Part shown: piece by piece, positions 1 through 7,804 of the stretch
Numbering within the stretch: the first letter of the stretch is position 1
Layout: each line of letters starts with the position of its first letter
Source of the DNA: an uncultured Pelagibacteraceae bacterium
GTDB taxonomy: Bacteria > Pseudomonadota > Alphaproteobacteria > Pelagibacterales > Pelagibacteraceae
DNA: 39,714 nucleotides
Reading direction: 5' to 3'
Assembly: GCA_902536005.1 (NCBI GenBank)
Contig: CACAVT010000006.1
Location: 1 to 39,714, forward strand
The notes under the pieces: model-generated
What the model was told of the DNA's origin: nothing
The model's input: only the letters and a program-made list of their open reading frames with translations
The model's database searches: none
Position numbers and translations under genes: made by a program

Positions 1-243
1 GGTAAAGCTGCAGCGAAAAGTGGAAACAAGGCTCTTGTAACTGCTTTTGGTGCAATGAGAATGATTGTTACAGTAGGTTGGGCAATTTACCCATTAGGTT
101 ATGTATTTGGTTACTTAACTGGTGGTGTAGACGCTAACTCACTTAACGTCGTTTATAACTTAGCTGACTTCATTAACAAAATTGCATTCGGTCTAGTAAT
201 TTGGGCTGCTGCAACTAGTTCTGCGGGCAGAAGAGCTAAGTAA
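1..243 (+). CDS. Proteorhodopsin, C-terminal fragment (5' end outside the window)
   Basis: Frame 1 is open from the first base and gives about 80 residues that match the last part of a proteorhodopsin, a retinal-binding light-driven proton pump of the inner membrane. Two membrane helices are visible (F and G). The second carries NLADFINKIAFGLVIW, the helix G signature, whose lysine (codon 178-180) forms the Schiff base with retinal. The ATG at 55 is internal and should not be taken as the start. The tail ends in basic residues (AGRRAK), usual for the cytoplasmic end. Spectral tuning (helix C position 105) and the proton acceptor/donor residues lie upstream and cannot be read. A strong terminator follows directly, so the gene ends its own transcript. 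Confidence 0.95.
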   Translation, partial: GKAAAKSGNKALVTAFGAMRMIVTVGWAIYPLGYVFGYLTGGVDANSLNVVYNLADFINKIAFGLVIWAAATSSAGRRAK

Positions 244-264
244 TTTAGCTAAAATTTAAATTAA

Positions 265-300
265 GGGCAGGTACAATTTTGTACTTGCCCTTTTTTTTTG
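265..300 (+). terminator. Rho-independent terminator after proteorhodopsin
   Basis: GGGCAGGTAC (265-274) pairs with GTACTTGCCC (281-290) with one G-T wobble and a 6-nt loop. A run of nine T follows at 291-299. It is one of the strongest hairpins in this AT-rich window and separates proteorhodopsin from the desaturase downstream. Confidence 0.9.
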
Positions 301-337
301 CCTTTAATAAATTATGTATAATAACTATACATAATTT
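295..337 (+). promoter_or_regulatory. Candidate promoter with palindromic operator before the desaturase
   Basis: A perfect 12-bp inverted repeat (309-320 and 326-337, 5-nt spacer) lies 6 bp before the desaturase ATG. The left arm and spacer contain an exact TATAAT (317-322). A weak -35-like TTTTTG at 295-300 sits 16 bp upstream inside the terminator T-run. The expected start of transcription near 329 falls in the right arm, a usual operator position. Alternatively the repeat could act as an RNA hairpin masking the translation start. No regulator is identified. Confidence 0.45.
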
Positions 338-343
338 TTACCT

Positions 344-1345
344 ATGGATGTTAAATTAGAAAAATGGCACAAATGCCAAGTTGATAAAGAAGTTCTCAAA
401 AAGCTTTCTAAGAAATCAGATATAAAAGGACTTCAACATGTTTCAGTTTTTTTTGGACTACTGTTAATAACCGGAGTTCTTGCATATCAAACTTGGGGCA
501 CATGGTGGTCAGTATTTTGGTTTTTAGTTTATGGAAATATTTATTCTTTTTCTAATCCATTATGGCATGAGACAGGTCACAAAACTGCTTTTCAAACTAA
601 ATTTTTAAACGAATTTTTTTATTACATTTCTTCTTATATGGCTAACTTTGAACCAACTAGATGGAGATACACTCACTTTGTTCATCATGGAAATACTTAT
701 TCAACAGACAACCCTTTTGATCACGAAATTGAATATGGAAATGATTTAAAAGAAACACCAAAAAGATTAATTATAAATATAATTCCATTTTTAGATTTAG
801 TATTTTTTAAAAAGCATATTTCCTTTGAAATTATTCAACATGCTATAGGAATTAAAACAAAAGTTATGCTAGACAGTATTCCGGAGAATGCACAAGCAAA
901 AGCAATTTTAATTTCAAGAATTTATTTTGCTATTTGGTTATCAATTATTTCATGGTCTATACTCGTTTCCTCTTGGATGCCTTTATTGTATTTTGTATTA
1001 CCACAATTTTATGGAAAAACTTTACACAAACTTGTTGCGTTTACTCAACATGCAGGTTTGGCAAGAAACATTAAAGATCATAGAGTTACATCACGTGAGA
1101 TGTATTTAAATCCAATACTAAGTTTTTTATATTGGAAAATGGAATATCATTTAACTCATCATATGTTTCCAACAGTTCCATCATATAATTTGGATAAATT
1201 GCATCATCATATAAAAAATCAATTACCTAAGCCAAATGATGGATTAATTGACGCCTATAAAGAAATTATTCCTGCGTTAATGAAACAAAAAGAAGATACA
1301 AGCTATTTCATAAAAAAAGAGCTACCTGAACCTCTGAATATTTAA
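344..1345 (+). CDS. Membrane fatty acid desaturase-family protein (di-iron)
   Basis: This 333-residue integral membrane protein belongs to the fatty-acid desaturase/hydroxylase superfamily (PF00487 type), which uses O2 and reduced ferredoxin to desaturate or hydroxylate lipid chains. The three histidine boxes that bind the di-iron centre are present: HETGH (H75, H79), HFVHH (H111, H114, H115) and HLTHH (H269, H272, H273). An extra histidine (H236, in TQHAGL) is also visible. Hydrophobic helices lie at about 32-68, 144-156 and 188-222. The next two genes encode a 2Fe-2S ferredoxin and a ferredoxin reductase, a complete electron supply. The substrate cannot be read. A lipid acyl chain is the default, but related folds hydroxylate alkanes or carotenoids, which would matter beside proteorhodopsin. 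Confidence 0.85.
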   Translation: MDVKLEKWHKCQVDKEVLKKLSKKSDIKGLQHVSVFFGLLLITGVLAYQTWGTWWSVFWFLVYGNIYSFSNPLWHETGHKTAFQTKFLNEFFYYISSYMANFEPTRWRYTHFVHHGNTYSTDNPFDHEIEYGNDLKETPKRLIINIIPFLDLVFFKKHISFEIIQHAIGIKTKVMLDSIPENAQAKAILISRIYFAIWLSIISWSILVSSWMPLLYFVLPQFYGKTLHKLVAFTQHAGLARNIKDHRVTSREMYLNPILSFLYWKMEYHLTHHMFPTVPSYNLDKLHHHIKNQLPKPNDGLIDAYKEIIPALMKQKEDTSYFIKKELPEPLNI

Positions 1346-1405
1346 AAAATACCAAGTATGATTTTACTTACTTGTCCTATTTAGATAAGAAACTATATAT
1401 AACGC

Positions 1406-1726
1406 ATGGTAAAAATTACATATCACACACACGATAATAAAACTCATACAGCTGATGTTCAAAAGGGATTAACTGTAATGGAAGGTGCTATTCAAAACGA
1501 TATTCCAGGAATAGATGCTGATTGTGGAGGAGGAATGGCGTGTGCTACTTGCCATGTTTATGTCAAAGAACAATGGTTAGATAAACTTCCAGCTAAAGAA
1601 GATGGTGAAGAAGATATGCTTGATATGGCTTTTGAGCCAAAAAATAATAGCAGATTAAGTTGTCAAATAATTGTCTCAGATGAGTTGGATGGATTGGAAG
1701 TAAACATTCCTTCAAAGCAAGGTTAA
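1406..1726 (+). CDS. 2Fe-2S ferredoxin, adrenodoxin type
   Basis: A 106-residue soluble electron carrier. The cluster-binding cysteines have adrenodoxin/putidaredoxin spacing: C40-x5-C46-x2-C49 in [17 protein letters not shown] and C86 in RLSCQI. The acidic stretch after residue 64 ([13 protein letters not shown]) matches the interaction helix of this class, which typically serves monooxygenases and membrane di-iron enzymes. The stop codon is followed with no gap by the ATG of the ferredoxin reductase, so the two are almost certainly translated together. The desaturase just upstream is the obvious electron acceptor, though that link is inferred from gene order. Confidence 0.92.
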   Translation: MVKITYHTHDNKTHTADVQKGLTVMEGAIQNDIPGIDADCGGGMACATCHVYVKEQWLDKLPAKEDGEEDMLDMAFEPKNNSRLSCQIIVSDELDGLEVNIPSKQG

Positions 1727-2743
1727 ATGAATAAAACAGATGTATTAATTATTGGAGCAGGACCAACAGGTTTATTTTGTGCTCATCAACTTGGAATTAT
1801 AGGGTTGAGTTGTGAGATAGTAGATAATCTTGATAAAGCAGGAGGACAATGTATCGAACTTTATCCTGACAAACCTATTTATGACATCCCTGCTGTACCT
1901 GAATGCACTGGGGAAGAGCTAACTAATAATCTTTTAAAACAGATTAAACCTTTCAATGTCAAATTTCATTTAAATGAAAGAGTGGAACAAATAAAAAAAA
2001 CCGAAAGTCGATGGAATGTAAAAACTTCAGGTGGAAAAGAATTTGATGTTGCATCTATCGTTATTGCTGGTGGTGTTGGTTCTTTTGAGCCTAGAAAATT
2101 TCCAGTTAAAGAGTGTGAAAAATTTGAAGGAAATTCTTTACTTTACTCAATTAAAGACAAATCTATTTTTAAAGATAAAACCATTTCAATTTTTGGGGGA
2201 GGAGACTCCGCTTTAGATTGGGCTGTTGAGCTATCAAATACCTCAAAAGTAAATCTAATCCACAGAAGAGATGGTTTTAGCGGGGCAGAGTCTAGTGTTC
2301 AAAAAGTAAAAGAGCTGAATGATCAAGGAAAGTTAAATTTATTTACAAAATACCAGATTGATTCTGTTAGTGGAGATAAAAATATTGAAAGTTTAAAAAT
2401 CAAGCACGATGAAGGAGAAATTAAAGAGATTAAATGTGATTATGTATTAGGTTTTTTTGGTTTAATTATGCAACTTGGCCCTATTTTAGATTGGGGATTA
2501 AATATAAATAAAAAAACTATTGAGGTTAATACCGAAAACTTTGAAACAAATATTAATGGAATATTTGCTATAGGAGATATTTGTTCTTACCCAGGTAAAT
2601 TAAAATTAATACTTTCAGGTTTTCATGAAGGAGCGTTAGCTGCAAGAGGTTGTTTTAAATATGCAAAACCAGATGAGAAATTAAGATTTGAATTCACAAC
2701 AACTTCCAAAGCTGCACAAGAAAGACTTGGAATTAAAAAATGA
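1727..2743 (+). CDS. Ferredoxin--NAD(P)H reductase, thioredoxin-reductase-like type
   Basis: A 338-residue FAD flavoprotein with two Rossmann motifs: GAGPTG near residue 11 for FAD and GGGDSALDWA near 157 for NAD(P)H. The C-terminal FAD motif GDICSYPGK is also present. It resembles thioredoxin reductase, but the redox CxxC pair is absent. The pattern (GGQ...LYP, GGGDSA.DWA, HRRD.F.A.E, FGF/L..LGPI..WGL) fits the YumC-type ferredoxin-NADP reductases. It directly follows the ferredoxin gene, which supports NAD(P)H to ferredoxin electron transfer. Automatic annotation as trxB would probably be wrong. The next gene starts inside its stop region (4-nt ATGA overlap at 2740). Confidence 0.88.
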   Translation: MNKTDVLIIGAGPTGLFCAHQLGIIGLSCEIVDNLDKAGGQCIELYPDKPIYDIPAVPECTGEELTNNLLKQIKPFNVKFHLNERVEQIKKTESRWNVKTSGGKEFDVASIVIAGGVGSFEPRKFPVKECEKFEGNSLLYSIKDKSIFKDKTISIFGGGDSALDWAVELSNTSKVNLIHRRDGFSGAESSVQKVKELNDQGKLNLFTKYQIDSVSGDKNIESLKIKHDEGEIKEIKCDYVLGFFGLIMQLGPILDWGLNINKKTIEVNTENFETNINGIFAIGDICSYPGKLKLILSGFHEGALAARGCFKYAKPDEKLRFEFTTTSKAAQERLGIKK

Positions 2744-3366
2744 TAGAACTTTTTTCTGCTAATACTCCTAATGGATGGAAAATTAGTATAATGCTTGAAG
2801 AAATTGGTTATGAGTACAAAGTAACCAAAGTTGATTTAGGTAAAGATGAACAATTCAAACCAGAATTTAAAAAAATAAGTCCTTTTGGAAAAATACCCGT
2901 GATCGTCGATCATGAGAAAAATAAAAGTGTCTTCGAGTCTGGTGCAATATTAATGTACTTAGCAGATAAAAGTGGAAAGCTTTATAATCAAAAAGATAGA
3001 ATGGTTATTAATCAATGGTTGATGGCTCAAATGGGAACAGTAGGCCCAATGATTGGCCAACATCATCAGTTTCATCACTATAATCCTGGTAAAAGTGAGT
3101 TTGGTGAGGAAAGATATTTTAAAATTACCAAAAGAATTTATGGAGAACTTGATGCCAGATTAAAAGAATCTAAGTTTCTTGCAGGTACTGATTATACAAT
3201 TGCAGATATTGCAACTTGGCCTTGGTTGGCAAGACACGAATGGCATGACATTGGTTTAAAAAATTATCAAAATTTATCCAGGTGGTATTTAGATATAGCA
3301 GGCAGAGAAGCTGTAGTTAAAGGTTATGCTTTTATGGATAAAGAAGCCAAAATCCCAAAATTATAA
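2740..3366 (+). CDS. Glutathione S-transferase family protein, Nu-class / YfcG-like
   Basis: A 208-residue cytosolic GST. The N-terminal thioredoxin fold (about 1-80) contains NTPNG, with T9 and N11 at the positions used by YfcG/YghU disulfide-bond oxidoreductases, and ESGAILMYLADK for glutathione binding. The C-terminal helical domain has the family pattern MAQMGTVGPMIGQ and TIADIATWPW. It overlaps the ferredoxin reductase by 4 nt and so belongs to the same operon. YfcG-like enzymes reduce small disulfides with glutathione and often have peroxidase activity. A role in coping with lipid or photo-oxidative damage near a desaturase is plausible but inferred. Confidence 0.88.
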   Translation: MIELFSANTPNGWKISIMLEEIGYEYKVTKVDLGKDEQFKPEFKKISPFGKIPVIVDHEKNKSVFESGAILMYLADKSGKLYNQKDRMVINQWLMAQMGTVGPMIGQHHQFHHYNPGKSEFGEERYFKITKRIYGELDARLKESKFLAGTDYTIADIATWPWLARHEWHDIGLKNYQNLSRWYLDIAGREAVVKGYAFMDKEAKIPKL

Positions 3367-3369
3367 AAT

Positions 3370-3465
3370 TTACCCAAACAATCTATACAAAGTACTAAGA
3401 ATTCCATAACCCGAAAACTCAATAGCAACAATTACAATTATAATTAAGATTAATTTTTTATTCAT
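3370..3465 (-). CDS. Tiny membrane peptide, 31 aa, second ORF behind dksA
   Basis: Starts at ATG 3465 and stops at 3370-3372. The peptide begins MNKKLILIIIVIVAIEF, a short basic N-terminus followed by one hydrophobic helix, and ends with a basic tail (LYRLFG). Its start overlaps the stop of the preceding 38-aa ORF in an ATGA arrangement, a sign of translational coupling. It ends 3 bp from the convergent GST gene. I do not recognise a family. The overlap chain with two neighbours argues for a real gene, but its small size keeps certainty moderate. Confidence 0.5.
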   Translation of the reverse strand: MNKKLILIIIVIVAIEFSGYGILSTLYRLFG

Positions 3466-3578
3466 TTTAAAAATAAATATAACAACAACAGAATCCAGAA
3501 GAAAGGATAGTAAAAATAAATATATTTCTTAGCAAAAAGAAAAGATATTGAGCTCTGTTTAGAGGATTTTTTTCTCAT
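3462..3578 (-). CDS. Tiny membrane peptide, 38 aa, first ORF behind dksA
   Basis: Starts at ATG 3578, two bases after the dksA stop codon, and ends with TGA at 3462-3464. The N-terminus is polar and basic (MRKKSSKQSS). The second half is a single aromatic-rich membrane helix containing YYPFFWILLLLYLF. The start lies next to the dksA stop and the stop overlaps the next ATG, so dksA and the two small ORFs form one coupled transcript. No known family is recognised. Confidence 0.5.
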   Translation of the reverse strand: MRKKSSKQSSISFLFAKKYIYFYYPFFWILLLLYLFLK

Positions 3579-3580
3579 TT

Positions 3581-4096
3581 CTAATCATCTGCATGAACTT
3601 TTTCTTCCTTTTCATGCTTCTCTTGTGCTGCAATAGTGTATTTAGCAACTGGTCTTGCCATTAATCTTTTTAATCCAATTGGCTCTGCTGTATCCAGACA
3701 GTATCCGTAAGTATCTTCTCTAATTCTTCTTAAAGCTTTATCAATTTCTGATATTAATTTAATTTGTCTGTTAATTGCTTTCATCTCTACATTACTATCA
3801 ATATATGAGTTAGCCTGGTCAACAATGTCAGCAGAAATATTATTGTCATCCATCCCACCATTATAAAGTGCTTCATTATTAGCTTTGATCAGTTCCTTCT
3901 TCCATTCAGTTAGTCTCATTCTGAAAAAGACTTTATGTTTTTCGCACATATATTTTTCAGTATCTTTTGGAATATAAGTTTTTGAAATTTTTACAGGTCC
4001 CTTAGAGGCAACTTTAGTTGCAGTTGATTTAGGTTTGCTTACAACTTTAGTTTTTGGTTTTGATACTTTTTTCTTTGCTTTAGAAGTCTTTGGCAT
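3581..4096 (-). CDS. dksA: DksA-family RNA polymerase-binding transcription factor
   Basis: A 171-residue protein. Residues 1-45 are a lysine/serine-rich, probably disordered extension (alternating KPK and SK repeats). The rest is the DksA fold: a coiled coil and a C-terminal globular domain. The coiled-coil tip motif DxxDxA, which acts in the RNA polymerase secondary channel with ppGpp, is present in ISADIVDQA. The C-terminal signature YGYC.DTAEPIGLKRL.ARP is clear. Only one of the four zinc-finger cysteines remains, as in other alphaproteobacterial DksA proteins, so the globular domain probably folds without zinc. The product likely mediates stringent control of rRNA and amino-acid genes. 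Two tiny membrane ORFs follow directly downstream. Confidence 0.9.
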   Translation of the reverse strand: MPKTSKAKKKVSKPKTKVVSKPKSTATKVASKGPVKISKTYIPKDTEKYMCEKHKVFFRMRLTEWKKELIKANNEALYNGGMDDNNISADIVDQANSYIDSNVEMKAINRQIKLISEIDKALRRIREDTYGYCLDTAEPIGLKRLMARPVAKYTIAAQEKHEKEEKVHADD

Positions 4097-4174
4097 AGCT
4101 TAATTTTAATCGCTCGGAGTATATTCAGCAAATTAGGGGTGTCAAGCAAGCTTAATTGATATAAATATTTATAA

Positions 4175-5497
4175 ATGACCGTTAATAACAAAAATATTGA
4201 TAATGTTTTTTATATTTTTGTTACAGCTCATATAATTTTTTGGACTTTGATTCCATCACTCACAAATCATAATTTACCACTTGATACAATTGAAGCTTTA
4301 GCTTGGGGAAGTAATTTAGATTGGGGTTTTAATAAACATCCACCGATGAGTGCTTTTGTTCCAGAAGTTTTTTATCAAATTTTTGGATCACAAGATTGGG
4401 TATATTATTTATTAAGTCAAATCTTTGTAATTATTTCTTTTTATTTTGTTTTTAAATTTTCAAATGAAATATTTAACAATAAATTACTAGGTTTAATTTC
4501 TGTATTATTAATTGAAGCAATTTATTTTTATAACTTCACTACACCAGAATTTAACGTAAATGTATGTCAATTACCTTTCTGGTCTTTGACAGTTTATTAT
4601 TCCTGGAAAATATATTGTGGCAAAGAAATAAAGTTTTTAGATTGTTTTCTAGTAGGTCTATTTGCTGCTTTTGGGTTTTTATCAAAATATCTATTTCTTT
4701 ATTTGCTGGTTTCTATTGATCTTCTATTTATTTATTTAATATTTTTTAAAAAAGAGAGAAAATTCGACTTTAAATATCTAATTACTATTGAAGTTTTTTT
4801 AGTAATTTTAGTTCCACATTTAATTTGGTTAAACAATAATGAATTCATTACCATTACATATGGATTAGCCAGAACTGGCTTAGAACAATCTAGTTTTATT
4901 GATCATATTAAATTTCCAACAACCTTTTTATTGAAACAAGTGGGGATAATATTTCCATTTTTAATATTATGTTTGTTATTGGTTAAAAAAATTAAATTAG
5001 ATTTAAATTTTAAGGATAAAAAATTATTATTTTTATTTGCAATTAATATTTTGCCAATATTTTTAATGTTTTTAACCTCATTGGTTACTGGATCAAAAAT
5101 TAGAACTATGTGGATGACACCTTTTTATTTGTATTTTGGGACACTGTTTGTTTATTTGTTCCAGGCACATATAGATATTAAAAAACTTAAACCATTCTTA
5201 ATTGGATTTATTTTCTTTTTCTTCTTATCACCTTTGCTTTATGCCTATGTTTCAATTTCCAAAGACGATAAGAGAACAGATTATCCAGGCAAAGAAATTG
5301 CAATAAAAACTCAATATGCTTGGGATCAACAATTTGAATCCACAATAAATGTAGTTTTGGGAGATGAATGGAATGCTGGAAATCTTTCATACCATTTAAA
5401 ATCTAGACCGGTTTGGGAAGGTGTTGTTGAAAGAGTAAAGCTTGATCAATTGAAAGATTATATGTGTCTTGATAGTATTTGTGTAGGATCAAGATAG
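4175..5497 (+). CDS. GT39-type integral membrane glycosyltransferase (ArnT/PMT-like)
   Basis: A 440-residue polytopic protein with roughly ten hydrophobic helices. The first loop carries an acidic residue after helix 1 (LDTIEALAWG) followed by FNKHPP. This arrangement is typical of the dolichyl-phosphate-mannose/ArnT-like family (PF13231/GT39), which transfers sugars from polyprenyl-phosphate donors on the outer face of the inner membrane. A soluble C-terminal segment (about 365-440) follows. Its stop is immediately adjacent to the ATG of a GT2 enzyme that could make the lipid-linked donor. The acceptor (lipid, protein or glycan) is unknown. It begins a five-gene plus-strand run that ends at 10565. 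Confidence 0.8.
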   Translation: MTVNNKNIDNVFYIFVTAHIIFWTLIPSLTNHNLPLDTIEALAWGSNLDWGFNKHPPMSAFVPEVFYQIFGSQDWVYYLLSQIFVIISFYFVFKFSNEIFNNKLLGLISVLLIEAIYFYNFTTPEFNVNVCQLPFWSLTVYYSWKIYCGKEIKFLDCFLVGLFAAFGFLSKYLFLYLLVSIDLLFIYLIFFKKERKFDFKYLITIEVFLVILVPHLIWLNNNEFITITYGLARTGLEQSSFIDHIKFPTTFLLKQVGIIFPFLILCLLLVKKIKLDLNFKDKKLLFLFAINILPIFLMFLTSLVTGSKIRTMWMTPFYLYFGTLFVYLFQAHIDIKKLKPFLIGFIFFFFLSPLLYAYVSISKDDKRTDYPGKEIAIKTQYAWDQQFESTINVVLGDEWNAGNLSYHLKSRPVWEGVVERVKLDQLKDYMCLDSICVGSR

Positions 5498-6367
5498 ATG
5501 AAGTACGCAATTTTAATTCCAATATATAACGACAGGGAGTCTTTAAAGTTACTAGTAGAAAATATTAATTCTGAAATAAAAGATTTAAATCACGAGATAT
5601 CTTTAGTCGTCATAAATGATGCATCGTCACAACAGATAATAGATATTTATCAAAATATTGAAAACATTAGCTCTTTTGAAATAATAAGTATGAAAGAAAA
5701 TAGAGGTCATGCAAGATGCATTGCGTCTGGATTAAAATATATTTTTGAAAAAAAAGAATTTGATTTTGTTATCCCAATGGATGGTGATGGAGAAGATAGA
5801 CCTGAAGAAATTAAAAATTTTATTCATCTTTCAGAACAATCAAATGAAAAGTCTATTATAGGTGAAAGAGTTAAGAGATCTGAAGGTTTATTTTTTCAAT
5901 TATGTTATCAGTTTCATAAATTTTTGACTTTAGCTTTTACAGGGCAATCAATTAAATATGGTAACTTTACTTGTTTATCAAAATCAACCGTGAAAAAACT
6001 GCTTGAGGAAAAGGCTACCTGGAATAGTTTTTCTGGTTCATTAAAAAAAATAGAAAAAGATTTAATTTCTATTCCATCCACAAGAGGCAAAAGATATTTT
6101 GGTCCATCCCAAATGAGTTTTTTTAATTTATTAAAACACTCACTTTCAATAATAAGTGTTTTTAGAAAAACTGTTCTGATTAGATCAGCTTTATTTATTA
6201 TTTTTTATATATTATTGATCAAAAGCTACGCTTCAGTAATTACCTCACTACCATTAGTTTTGTTATTGATAATGATTTATTCAATTTCTAGTTTATCTTT
6301 AAGAGAGAATATTGAGGAATTTAATAATTCCTTAACAAATATTCACGATATTGATAAAATTAAATAA
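5498..6367 (+). CDS. GT2-family glycosyltransferase, polyprenyl-phosphate sugar synthase-like
   Basis: A 289-residue GT-A fold enzyme. The start shows the usual strand MKYAILIPIYNDRESL and NDAS. The metal/nucleotide motif is DGDGED (D95, D97), followed by RPEEI, the DPM-synthase/ArnC pattern. The C-terminus (about 225-265) has two hydrophobic helices that anchor it to the membrane. Abutting the GT39 gene, it probably loads a sugar onto undecaprenyl phosphate for the upstream transferase. That partnership is inferred from neighbourhood and family biology. Only 3 bp separate it from the DUF1800 gene. Confidence 0.85.
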   Translation: MKYAILIPIYNDRESLKLLVENINSEIKDLNHEISLVVINDASSQQIIDIYQNIENISSFEIISMKENRGHARCIASGLKYIFEKKEFDFVIPMDGDGEDRPEEIKNFIHLSEQSNEKSIIGERVKRSEGLFFQLCYQFHKFLTLAFTGQSIKYGNFTCLSKSTVKKLLEEKATWNSFSGSLKKIEKDLISIPSTRGKRYFGPSQMSFFNLLKHSLSIISVFRKTVLIRSALFIIFYILLIKSYASVITSLPLVLLLIMIYSISSLSLRENIEEFNNSLTNIHDIDKIK

Positions 6368-6370
6368 ATC

Positions 6371-7804
6371 ATGAAAAACTTTTTTAGAAAAGTTGCATAT
6401 GGAATTGGACCTAACGAAGATATTCCTTCAGATCCTTTAAAATGGGCGCTTGATCAACTCAATGATGTTCCAGAATTATCTTGGCCAGGCAAAATTTATA
6501 CCGAAAAAGAATTAAGAAAACATTACAGAGATTGGGTTTATAATGATAGAAAAAAATTAAGAAAAAAATACAAAGACAATAAGACTCTTTATAAAACTCA
6601 CAAAGATATTTTAAGGCGGAATACAGGTCAAAAATTTTGGGAGTCTTTAGAAATTTCTATCAGGCACAATGAGGCTATTAATAGTCAACATCCTGTGCTT
6701 GCAAAACTTTGGATGTTTTGGGGAAATTTTTTTGCAATTAGTGAAAAAGACTTTTTACCAAATTATTCAACTGGTCCTTATCATAGAGAAATTATTAGAC
6801 CAAACTTAAATCAAACGTTTGAAAAAATGGTTTATGAAGTGACTACCTCATGGGCTATGATACATCATTTAGATAACAGCGAAAGTGCTGGACCTAAAAG
6901 TGTTTCTGCTAGTCAGGATTGGAGACGAAAAAAGAAAAGACCAGCAACAATTAATGAAAACCACGCAAGAGAACTTTTAGAACTTCATACAGTTTCACCA
7001 AAAGCAGGATACACTCAAGAAGATGTTATTCAACTTGCATATATAATGACTGGTTGGCAGCAAAAATGGAGTAAATCAAAATTAGAAACAGGTATTGTCT
7101 ATTTTAATTCTGAATATCATCAACCAGGAAAAAAAAATGTTCTAGGAAAAGAATATAAATCGGGAAAAAAATCGTTAGCTGTAGTTATAAAAGATTTAGT
7201 TAACCATCCTAATTGTAGAGATTTTGTTGCTGAAAGACTTTGTAGATATTTAATTACAGATGAACCTACAAAAGAAATGAAGCAACCAATTATTGATGCC
7301 TTTAAAAAATCTGATGGATTTATTCCTGAAATTCATAAAGCAGCTATAAAAGTTGCATTTGATTACAATGATAAATACAAAAAATTTCAAACTCCTGAAA
7401 ATTGGTTTATTCAGGTTGCAAAATTAGGGGATTTACAATGGCCTCCATCGCCCGAAGTAATGGAATCTTACGAACTAGGAACACAACCTACAAGAAAACA
7501 AAGATCACCAGAAAGACTTTTGAGGAACATTGGTCATCATCCTTATAGAGCCAAACAACCTAATGGTTGGTCTGATCATTCTGACGATTGGATTTCACCT
7601 GAACTAATAATAAGAAGACTAGTCTATGCTAAATTAAGTCATTCTTTCTCAAAAATGCAAAATAATAATGAACGATATTACCAAAATATTGTTGAAAAAA
7701 ATTTTGATAATCCCGATAAGATAATGAAATATTTAAATCAAAAAAATAGAATTGTTGAAAAACAAACTCTACTTTTTAATCATCCGGAGTTTCTAAGATC
7801 ATGA
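6371..7804 (+). CDS. DUF1800 family protein
   Basis: A 477-residue protein with the family signature NENHARELLELHT at 195-207, embedded in a tryptophan-rich, mostly helical sequence (WMFWGNFF, TGWQQKW, PNGWSDHSDDWISP). The C-terminal region has the pattern of conserved aromatic and basic residues usual for DUF1800. No signal peptide is evident. It overlaps the next gene by 4 nt (ATGA at 7801). DUF1800 and DUF1501 genes are often paired in bacteria, and the pair has no settled biochemical function. Linkage to glycosyltransferases and a sulfatase might suggest cell-surface or glycan work, but this is speculative. Confidence 0.85.
   Translation: MKNFFRKVAYGIGPNEDIPSDPLKWALDQLNDVPELSWPGKIYTEKELRKHYRDWVYNDRKKLRKKYKDNKTLYKTHKDILRRNTGQKFWESLEISIRHNEAINSQHPVLAKLWMFWGNFFAISEKDFLPNYSTGPYHREIIRPNLNQTFEKMVYEVTTSWAMIHHLDNSESAGPKSVSASQDWRRKKKRPATINENHARELLELHTVSPKAGYTQEDVIQLAYIMTGWQQKWSKSKLETGIVYFNSEYHQPGKKNVLGKEYKSGKKSLAVVIKDLVNHPNCRDFVAERLCRYLITDEPTKEMKQPIIDAFKKSDGFIPEIHKAAIKVAFDYNDKYKKFQTPENWFIQVAKLGDLQWPPSPEVMESYELGTQPTRKQRSPERLLRNIGHHPYRAKQPNGWSDHSDDWISPELIIRRLVYAKLSHSFSKMQNNNERYYQNIVEKNFDNPDKIMKYLNQKNRIVEKQTLLFNHPEFLRS

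Noticed and set aside
55..243. A complete 62-aa gene beginning at ATG 55
   Set aside because: The frame is open back to base 1 and encodes helix F/G of proteorhodopsin, so ATG 55 is an internal Met.
1350..1405. Separate promoter and hairpin before the ferredoxin gene
   Set aside because: TTGTCC and TATATA are about 18 bp apart, but the start would fall at the ATG itself. The CAAGTA/TACTTG stem is weak. Not strong enough to list.
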